Shown here in pieces: positions 1 to 8,792 of a DNA stretch of 64,000 bases. The position numbers and the translations under genes are program-made. Source of the stretch: Muraenolepis orangiensis. Its lineage: Eukaryota > Chordata > Actinopteri > Gadiformes > Muraenolepididae. A model generated the notes under the pieces. That model worked only from the letters and a program-made list of their open reading frames with translations, was not told where the DNA came from and did no database searches. Every line of letters begins with the position of its first letter. Position 1 is the first letter of the stretch. The stretch spans positions 218,001 through 282,000 of the forward strand of contig JANIIK010000484.1 in assembly GCA_027704905.1 (NCBI GenBank), written 5' to 3'.

Positions 1-789
1 CGATGTTGGAGATCCAGGGCGACGCATTCACCTGCTCAATGATGTCGCCATCGAGCATGCTCTGTAGCTCAGAGGAGATATCATCGCGGAGGGCCAGTGG
101 GGAGCGGTGGAGGGGCTGAATGACAGGTGTCACCTGCGGGTCTACCAGGGGCTGGTGGGCGAAAACATTGAGACAGCCCACACCGCTGAACAGTGCAGGC
201 CACTGTTGCTGCCAGGGGATGGCAACGGTGTAGATCTCAGAGGTGTCTAACAGAGTGAAACCGAGGCTGTTGAAGAGGTCGAGGCCTAGGAGGTTGGTCC
301 CGTGGCGTGCAATATTGAACCTGAAGACTGGCAGTGTCTTCTCTCCGTATTCACAGGAAGCTGTAGGGAGCTGTCAATCTTGGAGTTAGCATAGCCATGC
401 AGCGTGGTGGTGGGCGGGCCCAGTGGCTCATGGGAGAATAACTGTTTATAAGTCACCCAGTTCAGGAGGGACATCGTAGCACCCGTGTCTAGGAGGAGGG
501 GCAGAGTGATATCACCAACCATCAATGAACATGTTTTAAATGGCACTCGTCCTGAGTTGACATTGTGGATGATCGTGGTAGGTGGTTGGGAGGCTCTAGC
601 TGGGGCAGACCTACAGACTTTGTGGAAGTGATTCAGCCTCCCGCAGTTGGAGCAGGTTTTACCACGGGCAGGACAGGTGTGAGCTCTTGAGTTGTGTGCA
701 GGAGAGCCACAATTCCCACACGGCTGGTGTGGGCAGTCACGTGACTGAGAGGCTAGTTGTACACTCCCCCCGCTGCTGTCTGCACTCAC
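1..789 (-). pseudogene. nucleocapsid zinc knuckles and aspartic protease, gypsy family A copy 1
   Basis: The frame from 789 down contains two cysteine-rich knuckles (CGNCGSPAHNSRAHTC and the canonical CX2CX4HX4C form CSNCGRLNHFHKVC), then an aspartic protease with the catalytic signature LLLDTGATMSLL. About six bases present in copy 2 after the residues NSKID are missing, and the frame is lost shortly after, so the protease flap region is scrambled. The most 5' window bases correspond to the linker ahead of RT. The knuckles would bind element RNA; the protease would cleave the polyprotein. Non-functional as it stands. Confidence 0.8.
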
Positions 790-1384
790 GTGGAGGAGGG
801 GCGTCAGTGGCGACCGCTGCCTCGTCCGCTGCTAGCGAGTTGGAAGAAGCCGACAATGTAGCTGCACATTCGAAAGCAGATTCAACCTGAACGGCTAGGT
901 GTAGAGCTGCTGCTAGTATCACGTCATCGTTTTCCATCAACAGTCTTTCCCTAATCTTGTCACAGTTTGTGTGAAGTATGAGGTGGTCTCTGATCAGTTC
1001 GTCTTGTAACGCGCCAAACTTGCACGAGCTCGCCAAACCTCGTAGATCAGCCACGTACTGTGTCACCGACTCACCCGGCCGCTGGTGCCTCCGTCCCAAT
1101 ATGACGCAGCGGAGGAGAGCACTCTGTGGGGTGGCGAAATGACTCCTCAGTAGGGCCACAGTCTCTGTGTAACCCGCTGCAGGGCCGAGAGTTTCAAACA
1201 CACGCTGCCCCTCTGCTCCTAGACAGTGCAGCAGCAGTGCACGTTTCCTCTCCGCGGACACTCTCTCCAAGCCGGCAGCTAGGATATAAGTCTCGAACGA
1301 GGAAATCCAGCGGGGCCACGGTATCAGTGGCTCGCCCGGCGTGGCTAGGAAGGGGGAGGGTGGTGGTATCCAACAATCAGCCAT
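737..1384 (-). pseudogene. gag (capsid region), gypsy family A copy 1
   Basis: Structural Gag polyprotein of a Ty3/gypsy element, which would assemble cytoplasmic particles. The chosen start is the ATG at 1384, the first after the LTR and priming site; it begins MADCWIPPPSPF. The frame carries a capsid-like region with RRHQRPGESVTQYVADLR and QDELIRDHLILH, a pattern typical of retrotransposon Gag (Retrotrans_gag-like). It stays open to 737, where it leaves the frame that encodes the zinc knuckles (CGNCG..., up to 789), so a frameshift near 740-790 separates capsid from nucleocapsid. Copy 2 of the family carries the capsid C-terminal half and the knuckles in one frame, which supports the break being secondary. 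Confidence 0.75.
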
Positions 1385-1396
1385 TCTCGTCGCCAA

Positions 1397-1550
1397 TGTT
1401 ATGTTCGAATAATGGAGAATGAGACGGGAGTTAACGTTGGAGTTGAGTCTACTCCATTTAATGAACACACTGAATAAAACAAGATCCGGTCACCACATAT
1501 ATAACATTGCGCATTGATACTGTGCACTGAGTGTAGTGCCAGATGTAACA
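1397..1550 (-). repeat. 5' LTR of gypsy family A copy 1
   Basis: On the minus strand it begins TGTTACATCTGGC and ends CGAACATAACA, then TTGGCGACGAG starts the internal region. At 154 bp it is a very short LTR. The first ~110 bp match the plus-strand 3' LTR fragment at 13584-13694, which fixes the start. No target duplication can be tested because the other end lies outside the window. Confidence 0.75.
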
Positions 1551-2149
1551 TAGCCCATTGGTACAGACTGACGACGCGCTCCTTTACCAAACATTATATA
1601 GGAAGTAGTATTACAAACATTTACTACTCCTATTGACTACTTGCACTAAGCTGTCTTAAGTACTTCTGACTCCAAATGATACGGCTCAGCCAGTTCCATT
1701 GTATTTGTTTACTTCTAACTCGCTAGCTACAGCTCCTGAGGTAATATTTCCCCATGAATTCCCATAAGAAAATGCGTTTTCAAAAACAGGAGAAGAAATA
1801 CTCCGAACATTGTTGTGTTCCGCTTTATTCGGCATCATCGAAATGTAACGGTATTTAGTTTCCATGGCATCCAGACCTGAGAACCCGACGCGGACATCCG
1901 ATTCTATACCAGGTAACGTTAGACCCAAGTTGTGCTATTCAGCTAACTGTTTGACATCGACCAAAGTAAACATCAGTTAAACTATAAAGAATCCTATCGT
2001 AAGTCTTAATAAAAAGAAGTTAATGTACTGCGTGACCGCTGCAGTGTCATGCATACGAGATGAGACATTGGCTTAGTGGTTACAGCTAACATTATTTTGG
2101 TGACCGTGTAGGATTGTATTTACTTTGTTAATTAATGACTTTTTGTAAA
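1551..2149. other. No recognisable gene
   Basis: About 600 bp between the gypsy LTR and the DDE transposase remnant. An 80-codon minus-strand frame (1686-1928) has no family features I recognise, and no terminal repeats are visible. Confidence 0.4.
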
Positions 2150-3208
2150 TAGATTTCCAAGCTATGACCACCTGATGGCGTTTTGGGGTTTGATTGAGCC
2201 TTCAATTTACAAAATGGTTCGGGTCTCCAGAGCCAAATCGGCTGCCAAGCGAAACGAAGAAGTGGCCACACCTGCACGTCCATCAACGGTAGGTTATGGT
2301 CTGAGCGTGCTGATTAACAGAGCCAGGGGTGGGATACCATTGCATTTACAGAAGGCTACACTCAGCCCCCTTTAAATACACCAGTGCACTACAGCAACTC
2401 ACTGTTTTTCCCCATGGTATGGTACACATAACCATTATAAAACATTTAGCCAAACAAGAGTAACAAGAGTAACCTTTTTTTTACCTACCAGAGACAGCTG
2501 CTCCAGCCAATCGATGAGTTCTTTCTTTTCCTCGTCTTCCTGTCGGTTGGTTTGAAGGAGAGGGACCCGGCGCATCGATTCAACATACACCAGTCCACAG
2601 TGAGCTGCATTATTGCAACATGGGCATGTTTTCTAGCCCCTGCACTGGGGTTTCAATGCATCTGGCTCACACCTGCAGAAGTGCAAGCTTACCTCCCTGA
2701 GGAATTCAGAGATTTCCCAGACACCCAGGTCATCTTGGACTGCACTGAGCTCAAGTGTCCGACACCATCCTCACCACTCATGCAAATCTCACTGCACCAT
2801 GAAAGGCCTGATTGGCATAGCCCCACATGGTGTAGTCACATTTGTCTCCTCACTTTACTGTGGGTCAGTGAGCGACAAAGAGCTATCATAACAGTCAGGG
2901 TTGGCCAAGTTGCTCACGGAAGAAATGGCAATGATGGTTGACAAGGGCTTCCTCATTAGTGGTTGTGTTAAGGGCAAAATATACTGCCCACCATTTCTGT
3001 CAAAGCAAAATCAGATGCCTGCATACCAGGTTACTGAAACACAAGCAATAGCACAACTCAGTACATGTGGAACGAGTCATTAGGAGAATTAAAGAAAACA
3101 AATAGTTTGATGGAGTCATTCCCCTTTCCCATGCAGGAAACATTAGCCAAACGTTTACAGTGGCAAAACTACCAAAACAAGGCATTAGTTAAGGCATGGG
3201 TTAAGTAA
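2150..3208 (+). pseudogene. DDE_Tnp_4-type transposase remnant (PIF-Harbinger/ISL2EU-like)
   Basis: Decayed cut-and-paste transposase. Exon 1 reads ...FWGLIEPSIYKMVRVSRAKSA and ends about 2288. A likely intron (GT at 2289, polypyrimidine tract and CAG at 2491) precedes exon 2, which encodes LLQPIDEFFLFL, an HTH-like segment around HRFNIHQSTVSCIIATW, then LPEEFRDFPDTQVILDCTEL (the first DDE aspartate region). After a frameshift near 2780 come GLIGIAPHG, LTEEMAMMVDKGFL and KGKIYCPPFLSKQNQMPAYQ, then RRIKENK and a terminal KALVKAWVK before TAA at 3206-3208. This order matches vertebrate HTH_Tnp_4/DDE_Tnp_4 proteins. Frameshifts and stop codons make it a pseudogene. I assign the DDE_Tnp_4 family with good confidence but the superfamily (ISL2EU versus Harbinger) only tentatively. 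Terminal inverted repeats were not identified. Confidence 0.8.
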
Positions 3209-3848
3209 AGCATTGGTTCAACACCAGGTTTTTGTAATTTAATTTAGTGAATTGAGTTTATTCCAGTGGCAGATACTTTTTTAAACATTCTGTAAATCTT
3301 ATGTACACAAACATCATGTAAGCTAACTGTTGAATGTAAAGTCATTTGTATAAATTTGTAAAAATTTGTAAAAAAAAAACCTATTGTATATTGGCAAAAA
3401 AAAAGATTGAAAAATTAACTAATACAATTTTTAATAACATTTTTGTCATTCCAATCTTTCATTGAAGAACCTGGGTTTTGCTCATGTTCATTTCTCAAAG
3501 ACGGGTATCTTGGCATGTATATGTAAAAATAAATGGTCAGCTTTTTCTCTAATTGATCTTTGCACTTGTGGATCCATGTGTAATCGTTGCACACCTGTTT
3601 GGAACAGCAATGCCACCATGTGATTGCACACAACACTGCCTGCCACACAGGAGCATTGGCTGTGTCAACACCACTGGCGATAAATCGTAAGAAGAAAGCG
3701 AAAATAAATTAAATATACAAATATATAAAATAAATATACCCTCTGCTTCATGGAAAAGAGCAAGTCGGTTATTATGAGTAGAACAGTTATTGTTACTGAA
3801 CCATGCTCCTAGAAGATGCCTACCCTCCTGAATACTTGGCTTTACATT
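3209..3848. other. A/T-rich sequence without a recognised gene
   Basis: Sequence downstream of the transposase. A 77-codon minus-strand frame (3415-3648), rich in Cys and Trp, might be a second, convergent frame of the same DNA transposon, but I see no diagnostic motif. Nothing else is supported. Confidence 0.35.
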
Positions 3849-4330
3849 AGATTATCTTAGATTAGATTAGATTCAAATGTATTGTCATTGCACAGCACAG
3901 TACAGTACAGAGAAAATCATTTTGCGCTCTAACCAGAGTGCAAATGTTGCAGTAAAGTGCATGGTAATATAATATATAGTTTAAATGTACAGGTTAAAAG
4001 ACAGTCTAGGTATAAATGTGATATGAGCATAATAATAGGTATATGTATATACAGGTAAGTGATCATTTAACATAGTGATCAGGGGTATGCTATTATTGAA
4101 AGCAGGATACAAATATATAAATGTATATGTATATACAGGAGTAGGAGCAGTTCTATCAACAGATTTAAATATACATGGCAGGTACAGTAAACAGATATCT
4201 TAGTAATACATATGTAAACTATAGAGAGGTAGTAGTTGTGATAGTTTGTTTTTACAGTTTGTTTTTAGTTTTTTCTTTTTTTACAGTTAGTCAGAGACAT
4301 TGGTGGTGATTGTTATAGGTGTTGAGCAGA

Positions 4331-4505
4331 GGTGTGGGGCAGGGGGGGGCAGCAGAGGGGGGGGCAGCAGAGGGGAGGACAGCAAAGGCGTGGCAGCAGG
4401 GGGGAGGGGCAGCAGAGGTGCAGCAGCAGGGGGGGGGGGGACAGCAAAGGCGTGGCAGCAGGGGGGAGGGGCAGGGGGGGGGCAGCAGGGGGGGGGGGGT
4501 GGGGG
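4331..4505 (+). repeat. G-rich minisatellite (GGCAGCAG/GGGG)
   Basis: Irregular tandem units built from GGCAGCAG and runs of 6-10 G on the plus strand, inside the 3' UTR of the minus-strand L2 fragment. The glycine-rich and proline-rich frames it produces are compositional artefacts. Repeated G-runs could form G-quadruplexes. Confidence 0.8.
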
Positions 4506-4590
4506 CTGTCTTCGTGGTGCAGAGTTCAGGGAGATGACAGCTGAGGGGAAGAAGCTGTTCCTAAGCCTGCTTGACTTGGAACAGAGGTTT

Positions 4591-5079
4591 CTATAGCGCC
4601 TCCCGGAGGGGAGGAGGGAAAACAGTCCATGGTTGGGGGTGAGAGGGGTCATCCACTATTTTTTGTGCTTTCCTCAGACACCGTTTGTGGTGGGTAGTGT
4701 TTATTGCAGGGAGGGGTAATCCAACGATGCGTTGGAGGTCCTCGGAGATGTGGACCCCCAGGAATTTGAATCTGGAGACACGCTCGACCTCCGCTCCGTT
4801 GATGAGGATGGGGGCGTGTGCGCCAGCTCTGGTCTTCCTGAAGTTGACGATGAGCTCCTTGGTCTTCTTGGTGTTGAGGGCCAGGTCTTTGTCAGCGCAC
4901 CACGCCACCAGGTGCTGGACCTCCTCCCTGGAGGCTGCCTCATCGTTGTTTTTGATGAGGCCCACCACCGTTGTGTCGTCGGCAAAGTTGATGATGGTGT
5001 TTGTACCATGTACAGGAGTGCAGTCGTGGGTGAAGAGGGAGTAGAGGAGAGGGCTCAGCACGGGGCTGCCGGGGGACAT
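4591..5079 (-). pseudogene. L2 LINE ORF2 C-terminal fragment (reverse transcriptase)
   Basis: The frame opens in the RT palm (SPLLYSLFTHDC), carries the catalytic motif as NFADDTTVVGLI, and continues through TKKTKELIVNFRK and RVSRFKFLGVHISEDLQ, all hallmarks of L2-clade reverse transcriptase. Compared with the L2 at 18817-22751, the region after HISEDL is shortened: it jumps to the terminal KRCLRKAQKIVDDPSHP part, so an internal deletion removed most of the thumb/linker. The N-terminal endonuclease is absent. The product would reverse-transcribe LINE RNA at a nicked target; this copy cannot. Confidence 0.85.
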
Positions 5080-5187
5080 TAGTGCACGGGACTCCCCGTT
5101 GTGGTGTTTACGTTCTTCTCATGTGGAATAAACGTCCCGTTCGGACTTTAAATACCCCGCTACCGACTCCCGTCTCTCGGCACTACA
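5080..5187 (+). repeat. 5' LTR remnant of gypsy family B
   Basis: The sequence carries the polyadenylation signal AATAAA (in GGAATAAACGTCCC) and ends CGGCACTACA, directly followed by CTGGTGACCCCGAC, the priming region found in many vertebrate gypsy elements. Its upstream part is missing at the junction with the L2 fragment. Confidence 0.65.
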
Positions 5188-5434
5188 CTGGTGACCCCGA
5201 CCAGGGTTTCCGCTAGGATGTTTTCTCAGATTTTATTTTACCGGACAAATTCTAAACTTACCGGTCATGTTTCAAAAACAGTTTATATTACAAACGCAAC
5301 TATAATGTACACCTAGATTGACGAAAGAATGACAAAGACCTCAAATCAATGTGACTATTTAATGAACAACAAAACGAACAAGAACGATTGAGCAAAACCT
5401 CGTTAGCCGCAAAAAACACCTGTAACATCTGTAG

Positions 5435-5964
5435 TGTCACGGTTACGGTGGTTGGCAGGGGGCGTGGCCAAGCCACGTGCGCGGGCGGCGCACACACACC
5501 TGTCAGCTATCACCTTGTCTAATGGTTAATCACCTCACCTGGGGTATAAATACCCTGGTTATCCTTTACCCCGGGGTTAGGTCGTTACTGCACGTTGTTC
5601 CCGTCACGTCGGACATTCTGGACGGACATCGCCGCTGATGTCCCGGAGATCCCGATCCCTTGCCTATCCCGCGTCACCCGCCGGTCCCGCGTTACTCTGG
5701 TCTATACGAGCTCCCCGGTCATTATAATTACCTGTCTGGTACCTGTCGCTACTCGACCTCCCGGTACCCAGACTCCTCCCCCGTCCCGGACTACTCGCCG
5801 GTCTACTACCTGCCGGTACTCCGCGGATCGACCTCCCGGTACCCTGACCCCTGGAATGTCCCTGATCACGCTAGTGTTGTGTTTGCTTTAAATAAAGCTT
5901 TACGTATCGTTCCACTGTGTCTTGGTCTGCGTTCTGGGTCCCACCGACCAATCCCATCGTGACA
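5435..5964 (+). repeat. Solo LTR nested in the hAT element
   Basis: About 530 bp starting TGTCACGGTTACGG and ending CCCATCGTGACA (inverted TGTCAC/GTGACA ends). It contains a TATA box (TATAAA, 5545-5550) and a polyadenylation signal (AATAAA, 5891-5896), as expected for U3 and R of a gypsy-type LTR. No internal region accompanies it. I do not see a convincing 4-5 bp target duplication, so the outer bases could be off by a few. Confidence 0.7.
5545..5550 (+). promoter_or_regulatory. TATA box of the solo LTR
   Basis: TATAAA within GGGGTATAAATACC, 341 bp upstream of the LTR's AATAAA, as expected for an RNA polymerase II LTR promoter. Confidence 0.55.
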
Positions 5965-6117
5965 AAATGTCCAGGATCTAAGTTTAGTATGAACATTATA
6001 TGTTTTTAAATTACCGTTTTTTTATAATTTTTACCCGCTAAAAACCGGTAAATACCGGCTAACGGAAACCCTGACCCCGACGTAAGTCTTGCTGAAGTAT
6101 CCGAGACTGAACCGAAC

Positions 6118-6660
6118 ATGGCAAATAAAGCGTTTTTTATCAAATTGCCGGAGTTTTGGGAGACAAACGCGACATCGTGTTTCGTGCAGACGGAGGCTCA
6201 ATTCGCCCTCCGCGGGATTACGGACGACGACGTTCGCTATTTCCACGTTGTCTCGTCGCTGGGGAACTCCACTGCGGCCCGGACGGTGGCCTTTATCGCA
6301 CATCCCCCTGCCCGGGATAGGTATGAAGCGTTCAAGGCTTACCTCCTCAAGACCTCGTTCCGACTGTGAGGTCGGAACGAGGTCTTGAGGACGTCTACTC
6401 GCTATTCATGGCCAGACAGCAAGCCTTCCCAACATATGGAAATTATGCTGAGCTGCTGGGAGAGGAAGAACCAGATTTTCTTTTTAAAGAACTGTTTCTT
6501 CAGCACATGCTGCCTCATGTCCAGATAGCGCTCGCAAATACGACTATAACTGAACACCGCGCTTTAGCCGAAGAAGCTGACAGTTTTTTCCTAGCCACTC
6601 AGCGTTCCTCCTCCGAGGTTCTCGCCCCAACATGCAGTTACCCCCCCGGGCAGAGACATG
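6118..6660 (+). pseudogene. gag, gypsy family B
   Basis: The frame starts MANKAFFIKLPEFW and continues with CFVQTEAQFALRGI, DDDVRYFHVVSSL and YEAFKAYLLKTSF, the conserved N-terminal signature of a widespread animal gypsy Gag (Mag/CsRn1-like group). It breaks at 6369 beside a local inverted duplication (ACCTCGTTCCGAC / GTCGGAACGAGGT, 6352-6382), then resumes with a segment like DVYSLFMARQQAFPTYGNYAELLGEEEPDFL and LFLQHMLPHVQIAL, which matches the Gag C-terminal half. No intact zinc knuckle was recognised. Frameshifts make it inactive. Confidence 0.75.
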
Positions 6661-6806
6661 GTTACTAGCAGAGGACCCGCGGCTACCGACAGCAGTGCTA
6701 GCACAGGCATGTGCTATTTCCACGCACGTTTCGGCGCAAAGGCAAAGAGGTGCTGCTCTCCTTGTAATTACAAGCCGACGGCAAACGCCAAAGCCTGCCC
6801 TCAGTA

Positions 6807-7200
6807 GTGGCTGCGAGCGTGGGCACAACAAACCGGCTGCTGTTCATCAGAGAAACTCTCTCCGAGCGCAAATTCCTCTGCGACAACGGCACTCAGAGGA
6901 GCGTCCTGCCGGCCAAGGGGAGCGATACCGCTGGCGGAGATCATGGCCCACATTTAATGTCCGCTAATGACACACCTGTCCGAACCTATATCACAAAGGC
7001 TGTGGACCTGTGTTTGGGGGGCCAGCAGTTTACATGGGACTTCGTCACGGCCGACATCTCCTTCCCCCCTCCTCGGCGCAGACTTCCTGTGCGCTAACGG
7101 GCTACTGGTAGACGTTAAGAAGAGCCGCCTGGTGGACGCACTGACATTTTTCATCGTTTGCATGTGTCCGCGGCGAGGTGACATACGGCGGGCTCTCCAG
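6807..7200 (+). pseudogene. Aspartic protease region, gypsy family B
   Basis: The segment around 6830-7090 encodes RLLFIRETLSERKFLCDNGTQRSVLPA followed (split over two frames) by VRTYITKAVDLCLGGQQF, TWDFVTADISFP and, in a second frame, LGADFLCANGLLVDVKKSRLVDA, matching family B-type retropepsins. The catalytic D-T-G triad reads D-N-G here, so the active-site loop is mutated. A frameshift near 7065-7075 splits the domain. Confidence 0.75.
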
Positions 7201-7252
7201 CTCACTCTCAGAGGGTGATGAATATTAACGTCTTCTCCGTGAGTTTCCCAGC

Positions 7253-7570
7253 TTGACACAGCCCACCTTTTCCGACGCCACTACCAAACACGGCGGGTGG
7301 CAGCCTTGTGGGGACTACAGACGCCTTAACAACGCGACAACACCATACCGCTACCAAATCGCCCACATCCAGGACTTCTCTGCACACCTGGCGGGCAAAC
7401 TAGTTTTTTCCAAAGTTGACCTGGTGCGTGGCTGCCACCAGGTTCCAGTGCACCTCGCAGACATCCGCAAAACGGCGGTGGTCACGCCATTCGGGCTGTT
7501 TGAGTTCCTTAGGATGCCGTTTGGGCTTAAAAAGGCAGCTCAATCTTTCCAGCAGCACTTAGAGAGATGT
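7253..7570 (+). pseudogene. Reverse transcriptase N-terminal part, gypsy family B
   Basis: The frame encodes GGWQPCGDYRRLNNATTPYRY, VFSKVDLVRGCHQVPVH (the first catalytic Asp of the palm) and PFGLFEFLRMPFGLKKAAQSFQ, the conserved RT blocks up to motif B. It stops at about 7570, just before the non-autonomous LTR element at 7583, so the YxDD motif is absent and the enzyme cannot work. The continuation of the same element appears after 8793. Confidence 0.85.
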
Positions 7571-7582
7571 CATTCATCTTTG

Positions 7583-7955
7583 TGTCACAGTTTTGCATTC
7601 CTGTCACTACATCACTCTCCCGGATAGCCACGCCCCCTAATCACGTTCCACATTCCTGTCTCCTCGCTCCCACTACACACTACCGGATAGCCACACCCCC
7701 TTGTTAATTCTTACCCGCAGCTGCAGCACATCACAATTAACCATGCTATTTAAGACTACCCCCGGACACACAAGTTTATGTAGTACGTCTTATGTTCTGT
7801 TTTTGGATCTACCGTGTTTTTTACGATCGCCTGTATTACGACCTTGTTTTGCCTTGCCCTGTCTGTACCTTTGCCTTTTGCTTTCATTAAAGCACCTGTT
7901 CCATCTAGCTTCTTTTCCCCCTGCTTTTGGGTCCCACCTACACCCGGCCGTGACA
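7583..7955 (+). repeat. 5' LTR of the TRIM-like element
   Basis: Starts TGTCACAG, ends CGGCCGTGACA. Its last ~65 bp (AAAGCACCTGTTCCATCT...GGGTCCCACCTACACCCGG) nearly match the LTR end of the chromovirus at 39316-39383, linking the two families. Confidence 0.8.
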
Positions 7956-8639
7956 GAATAATCCAGCCAAGAAGGACCCAGCGGAGATTAACAGATTGCA
8001 ACGCCACCGGCTCGGCGCCATTGATGAGATCCTCGACACTCTGAACACCCTGGTACAGAGTATGATCGCCAGAGTGGCCTCGTATGCTCTGCCCCCGTCT
8101 GGCGGCGTCGCTCTTTCCCCGTATGCTCTGCCCCCGTGCAGCCTCGCTCTGTCCCGGTATGCTCTGTACCCGTGCAGTGTCGCTCTGTCCCCGTGCAGCG
8201 TCGCTCTGTCCCCGTATGCTCTGCCCCCGTCTGACAGCGTCGCCCTGCCCCCGCCTGATGGCGTCGCTCTGCCCCCGTCCGACGGCGTCGCTTTGCCCCC
8301 GTCTGAAGACGTCGTTTTGCCCCCGTCCGACGACGTCGCGCAGCCCCCGTCCGACGACGCTGCGCTGACCCCGTCTGACGACGCCGCGCTGACCCGGTCT
8401 GACGACGCCGCGCTGACCCGGTCTGATGACGCCGTGCTGCCCCGTTTTATCGATGGCGGCCCGGTGTGCATGGTTCACCGCCTGCTTTGTTCCCGTCACC
8501 GTGGGCGTCCTCTTATGGGGACAGGGAGGGGTCGTCCTAGGAGGAGGGCGAGACTCTCAAGGAAGCGGCAGAGGAAGAGATGGACATTATGGTTGTTTTT
8601 GTTATTTTGGGGACGTCAGGAGACGTCCCTTAAGGGTAC
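7956..8639 (+). pseudogene. Interior of the TRIM-like element: Gag start plus degenerate proline-rich tandem repeat
   Basis: A plus-strand frame open from 7996 to 8697 reads an alpha-helical start (GAIDEILDTLNTLVQSM), then at about 8070-8450 roughly a dozen degenerate 24-30 bp units of the type (A/V)ALPPSD(D/G)V, and an Arg-rich end (GRPRRRARLSRKRQRKR). The opposite strand is also open because the repeat lacks stops in several frames. It may encode a non-enzymatic Gag-derived peptide, or be a non-coding minisatellite in an element that only needs LTRs and packaging signals. I see no catalytic motif. Coding status is uncertain. Confidence 0.5.
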
Positions 8640-8792
8640 TGTCACAGTTTTGCATTCCTGTCTCCACATCACTCTCTCGGATAGCCACGCCCCCTAATCA
8701 CGTTCCGCATTCCTGTCTCCTCGCTCCCACTACACACTACCGGATAACCACGCCCTCTTATCACGTTCCACATTCCTGTCTCCTCTCCACGG
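8640..8792 (+). repeat. Truncated 3' LTR of the TRIM-like element
   Basis: Matches the first ~110 bp of the LTR at 7583, with an extra copy of the CACGTTCC(A/G)CATTCCTGTCTCCTC unit, then stops at about 8792 where gypsy family B RNase H sequence resumes. Confidence 0.8.

Larger units (their letters stand above)
1..1550 (-). mobile_element. Ty3/gypsy family A, copy 1 (5' part: LTR-gag-protease)
   Basis: Read on the minus strand this is the 5' end of a Ty3/gypsy retrotransposon: LTR, a priming region reading TTGGCGACGAG, gag, zinc knuckles and protease, then the beginning of the protease-RT linker where the window starts. The same family recurs at 9904-13694 on the plus strand with RT, RNase H and integrase, so the family's full content can be pieced together by comparison. 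Frame breaks separate gag from the zinc-knuckle/protease frame and disrupt the protease C-terminus, so this copy is inactive. Identification rests on protein similarity to gypsy Gag and PR and on the LTR shared with copy 2. Confidence 0.85.
3849..5079 (-). mobile_element. 5'-truncated L2-type LINE
   Basis: Minus-strand non-LTR retrotransposon 3' end. The 3' terminus (low coordinates) has the ATCTAATCTAATCTAA-type repeated tail next to a CAATGACAATACATTTGAAT motif, typical of fish L2-like LINE ends. It includes a G-rich 3' UTR and the C-terminal part of ORF2 at 4591-5079. The 5' end breaks off at about 5079 against the LTR of gypsy family B. Confidence 0.8.
5202..6073. mobile_element. Non-autonomous hAT element inserted in a gypsy priming site
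   Basis: Terminal inverted repeats CAGGGTTTCCG (5202) and CGGAAACCCTG (ending 6073) are flanked by the perfect 8-bp duplication ACCCCGAC (5194-5201 and 6074-6081), the hAT hallmark. Removing the element and one duplication restores the uninterrupted gypsy priming region. Without the nested solo LTR (5435-5964) only about 340 bp remain, with no transposase, so it is a MITE-like deletion derivative. Confidence 0.92.
7583..8792 (+). mobile_element. Short non-autonomous LTR element (TRIM-like) with repeat-filled interior
   Basis: A 373-bp 5' LTR (7583-7955, TGTCACAGTTTTGC...GGCCGTGACA), a 684-bp interior and a truncated 3' LTR (8640-~8792) form a small composite that interrupts gypsy family B. 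The interior begins with a Gag-like start (DPAEINRLQRHRLG...) resembling the chromovirus Gag at 39397, continues into tandem codons, and ends in GACGTCAGGAGACGTCCC, resembling the chromovirus 3' region (43578-43592). There is no pol. I infer a non-autonomous relative of the chromovirus family, mobilised in trans. Confidence 0.75.

Noticed and set aside
4287..4652. Proline-rich and glycine-rich frames around the G-run tract
   Set aside because: Low-complexity translation of a G-rich minisatellite in a LINE 3' UTR.
7756..8499. A 247-codon minus-strand Gln/Gly-rich frame
   Set aside because: It is antisense to the TRIM-like element's repeat interior and runs into its LTR; its openness follows from the repeat composition.
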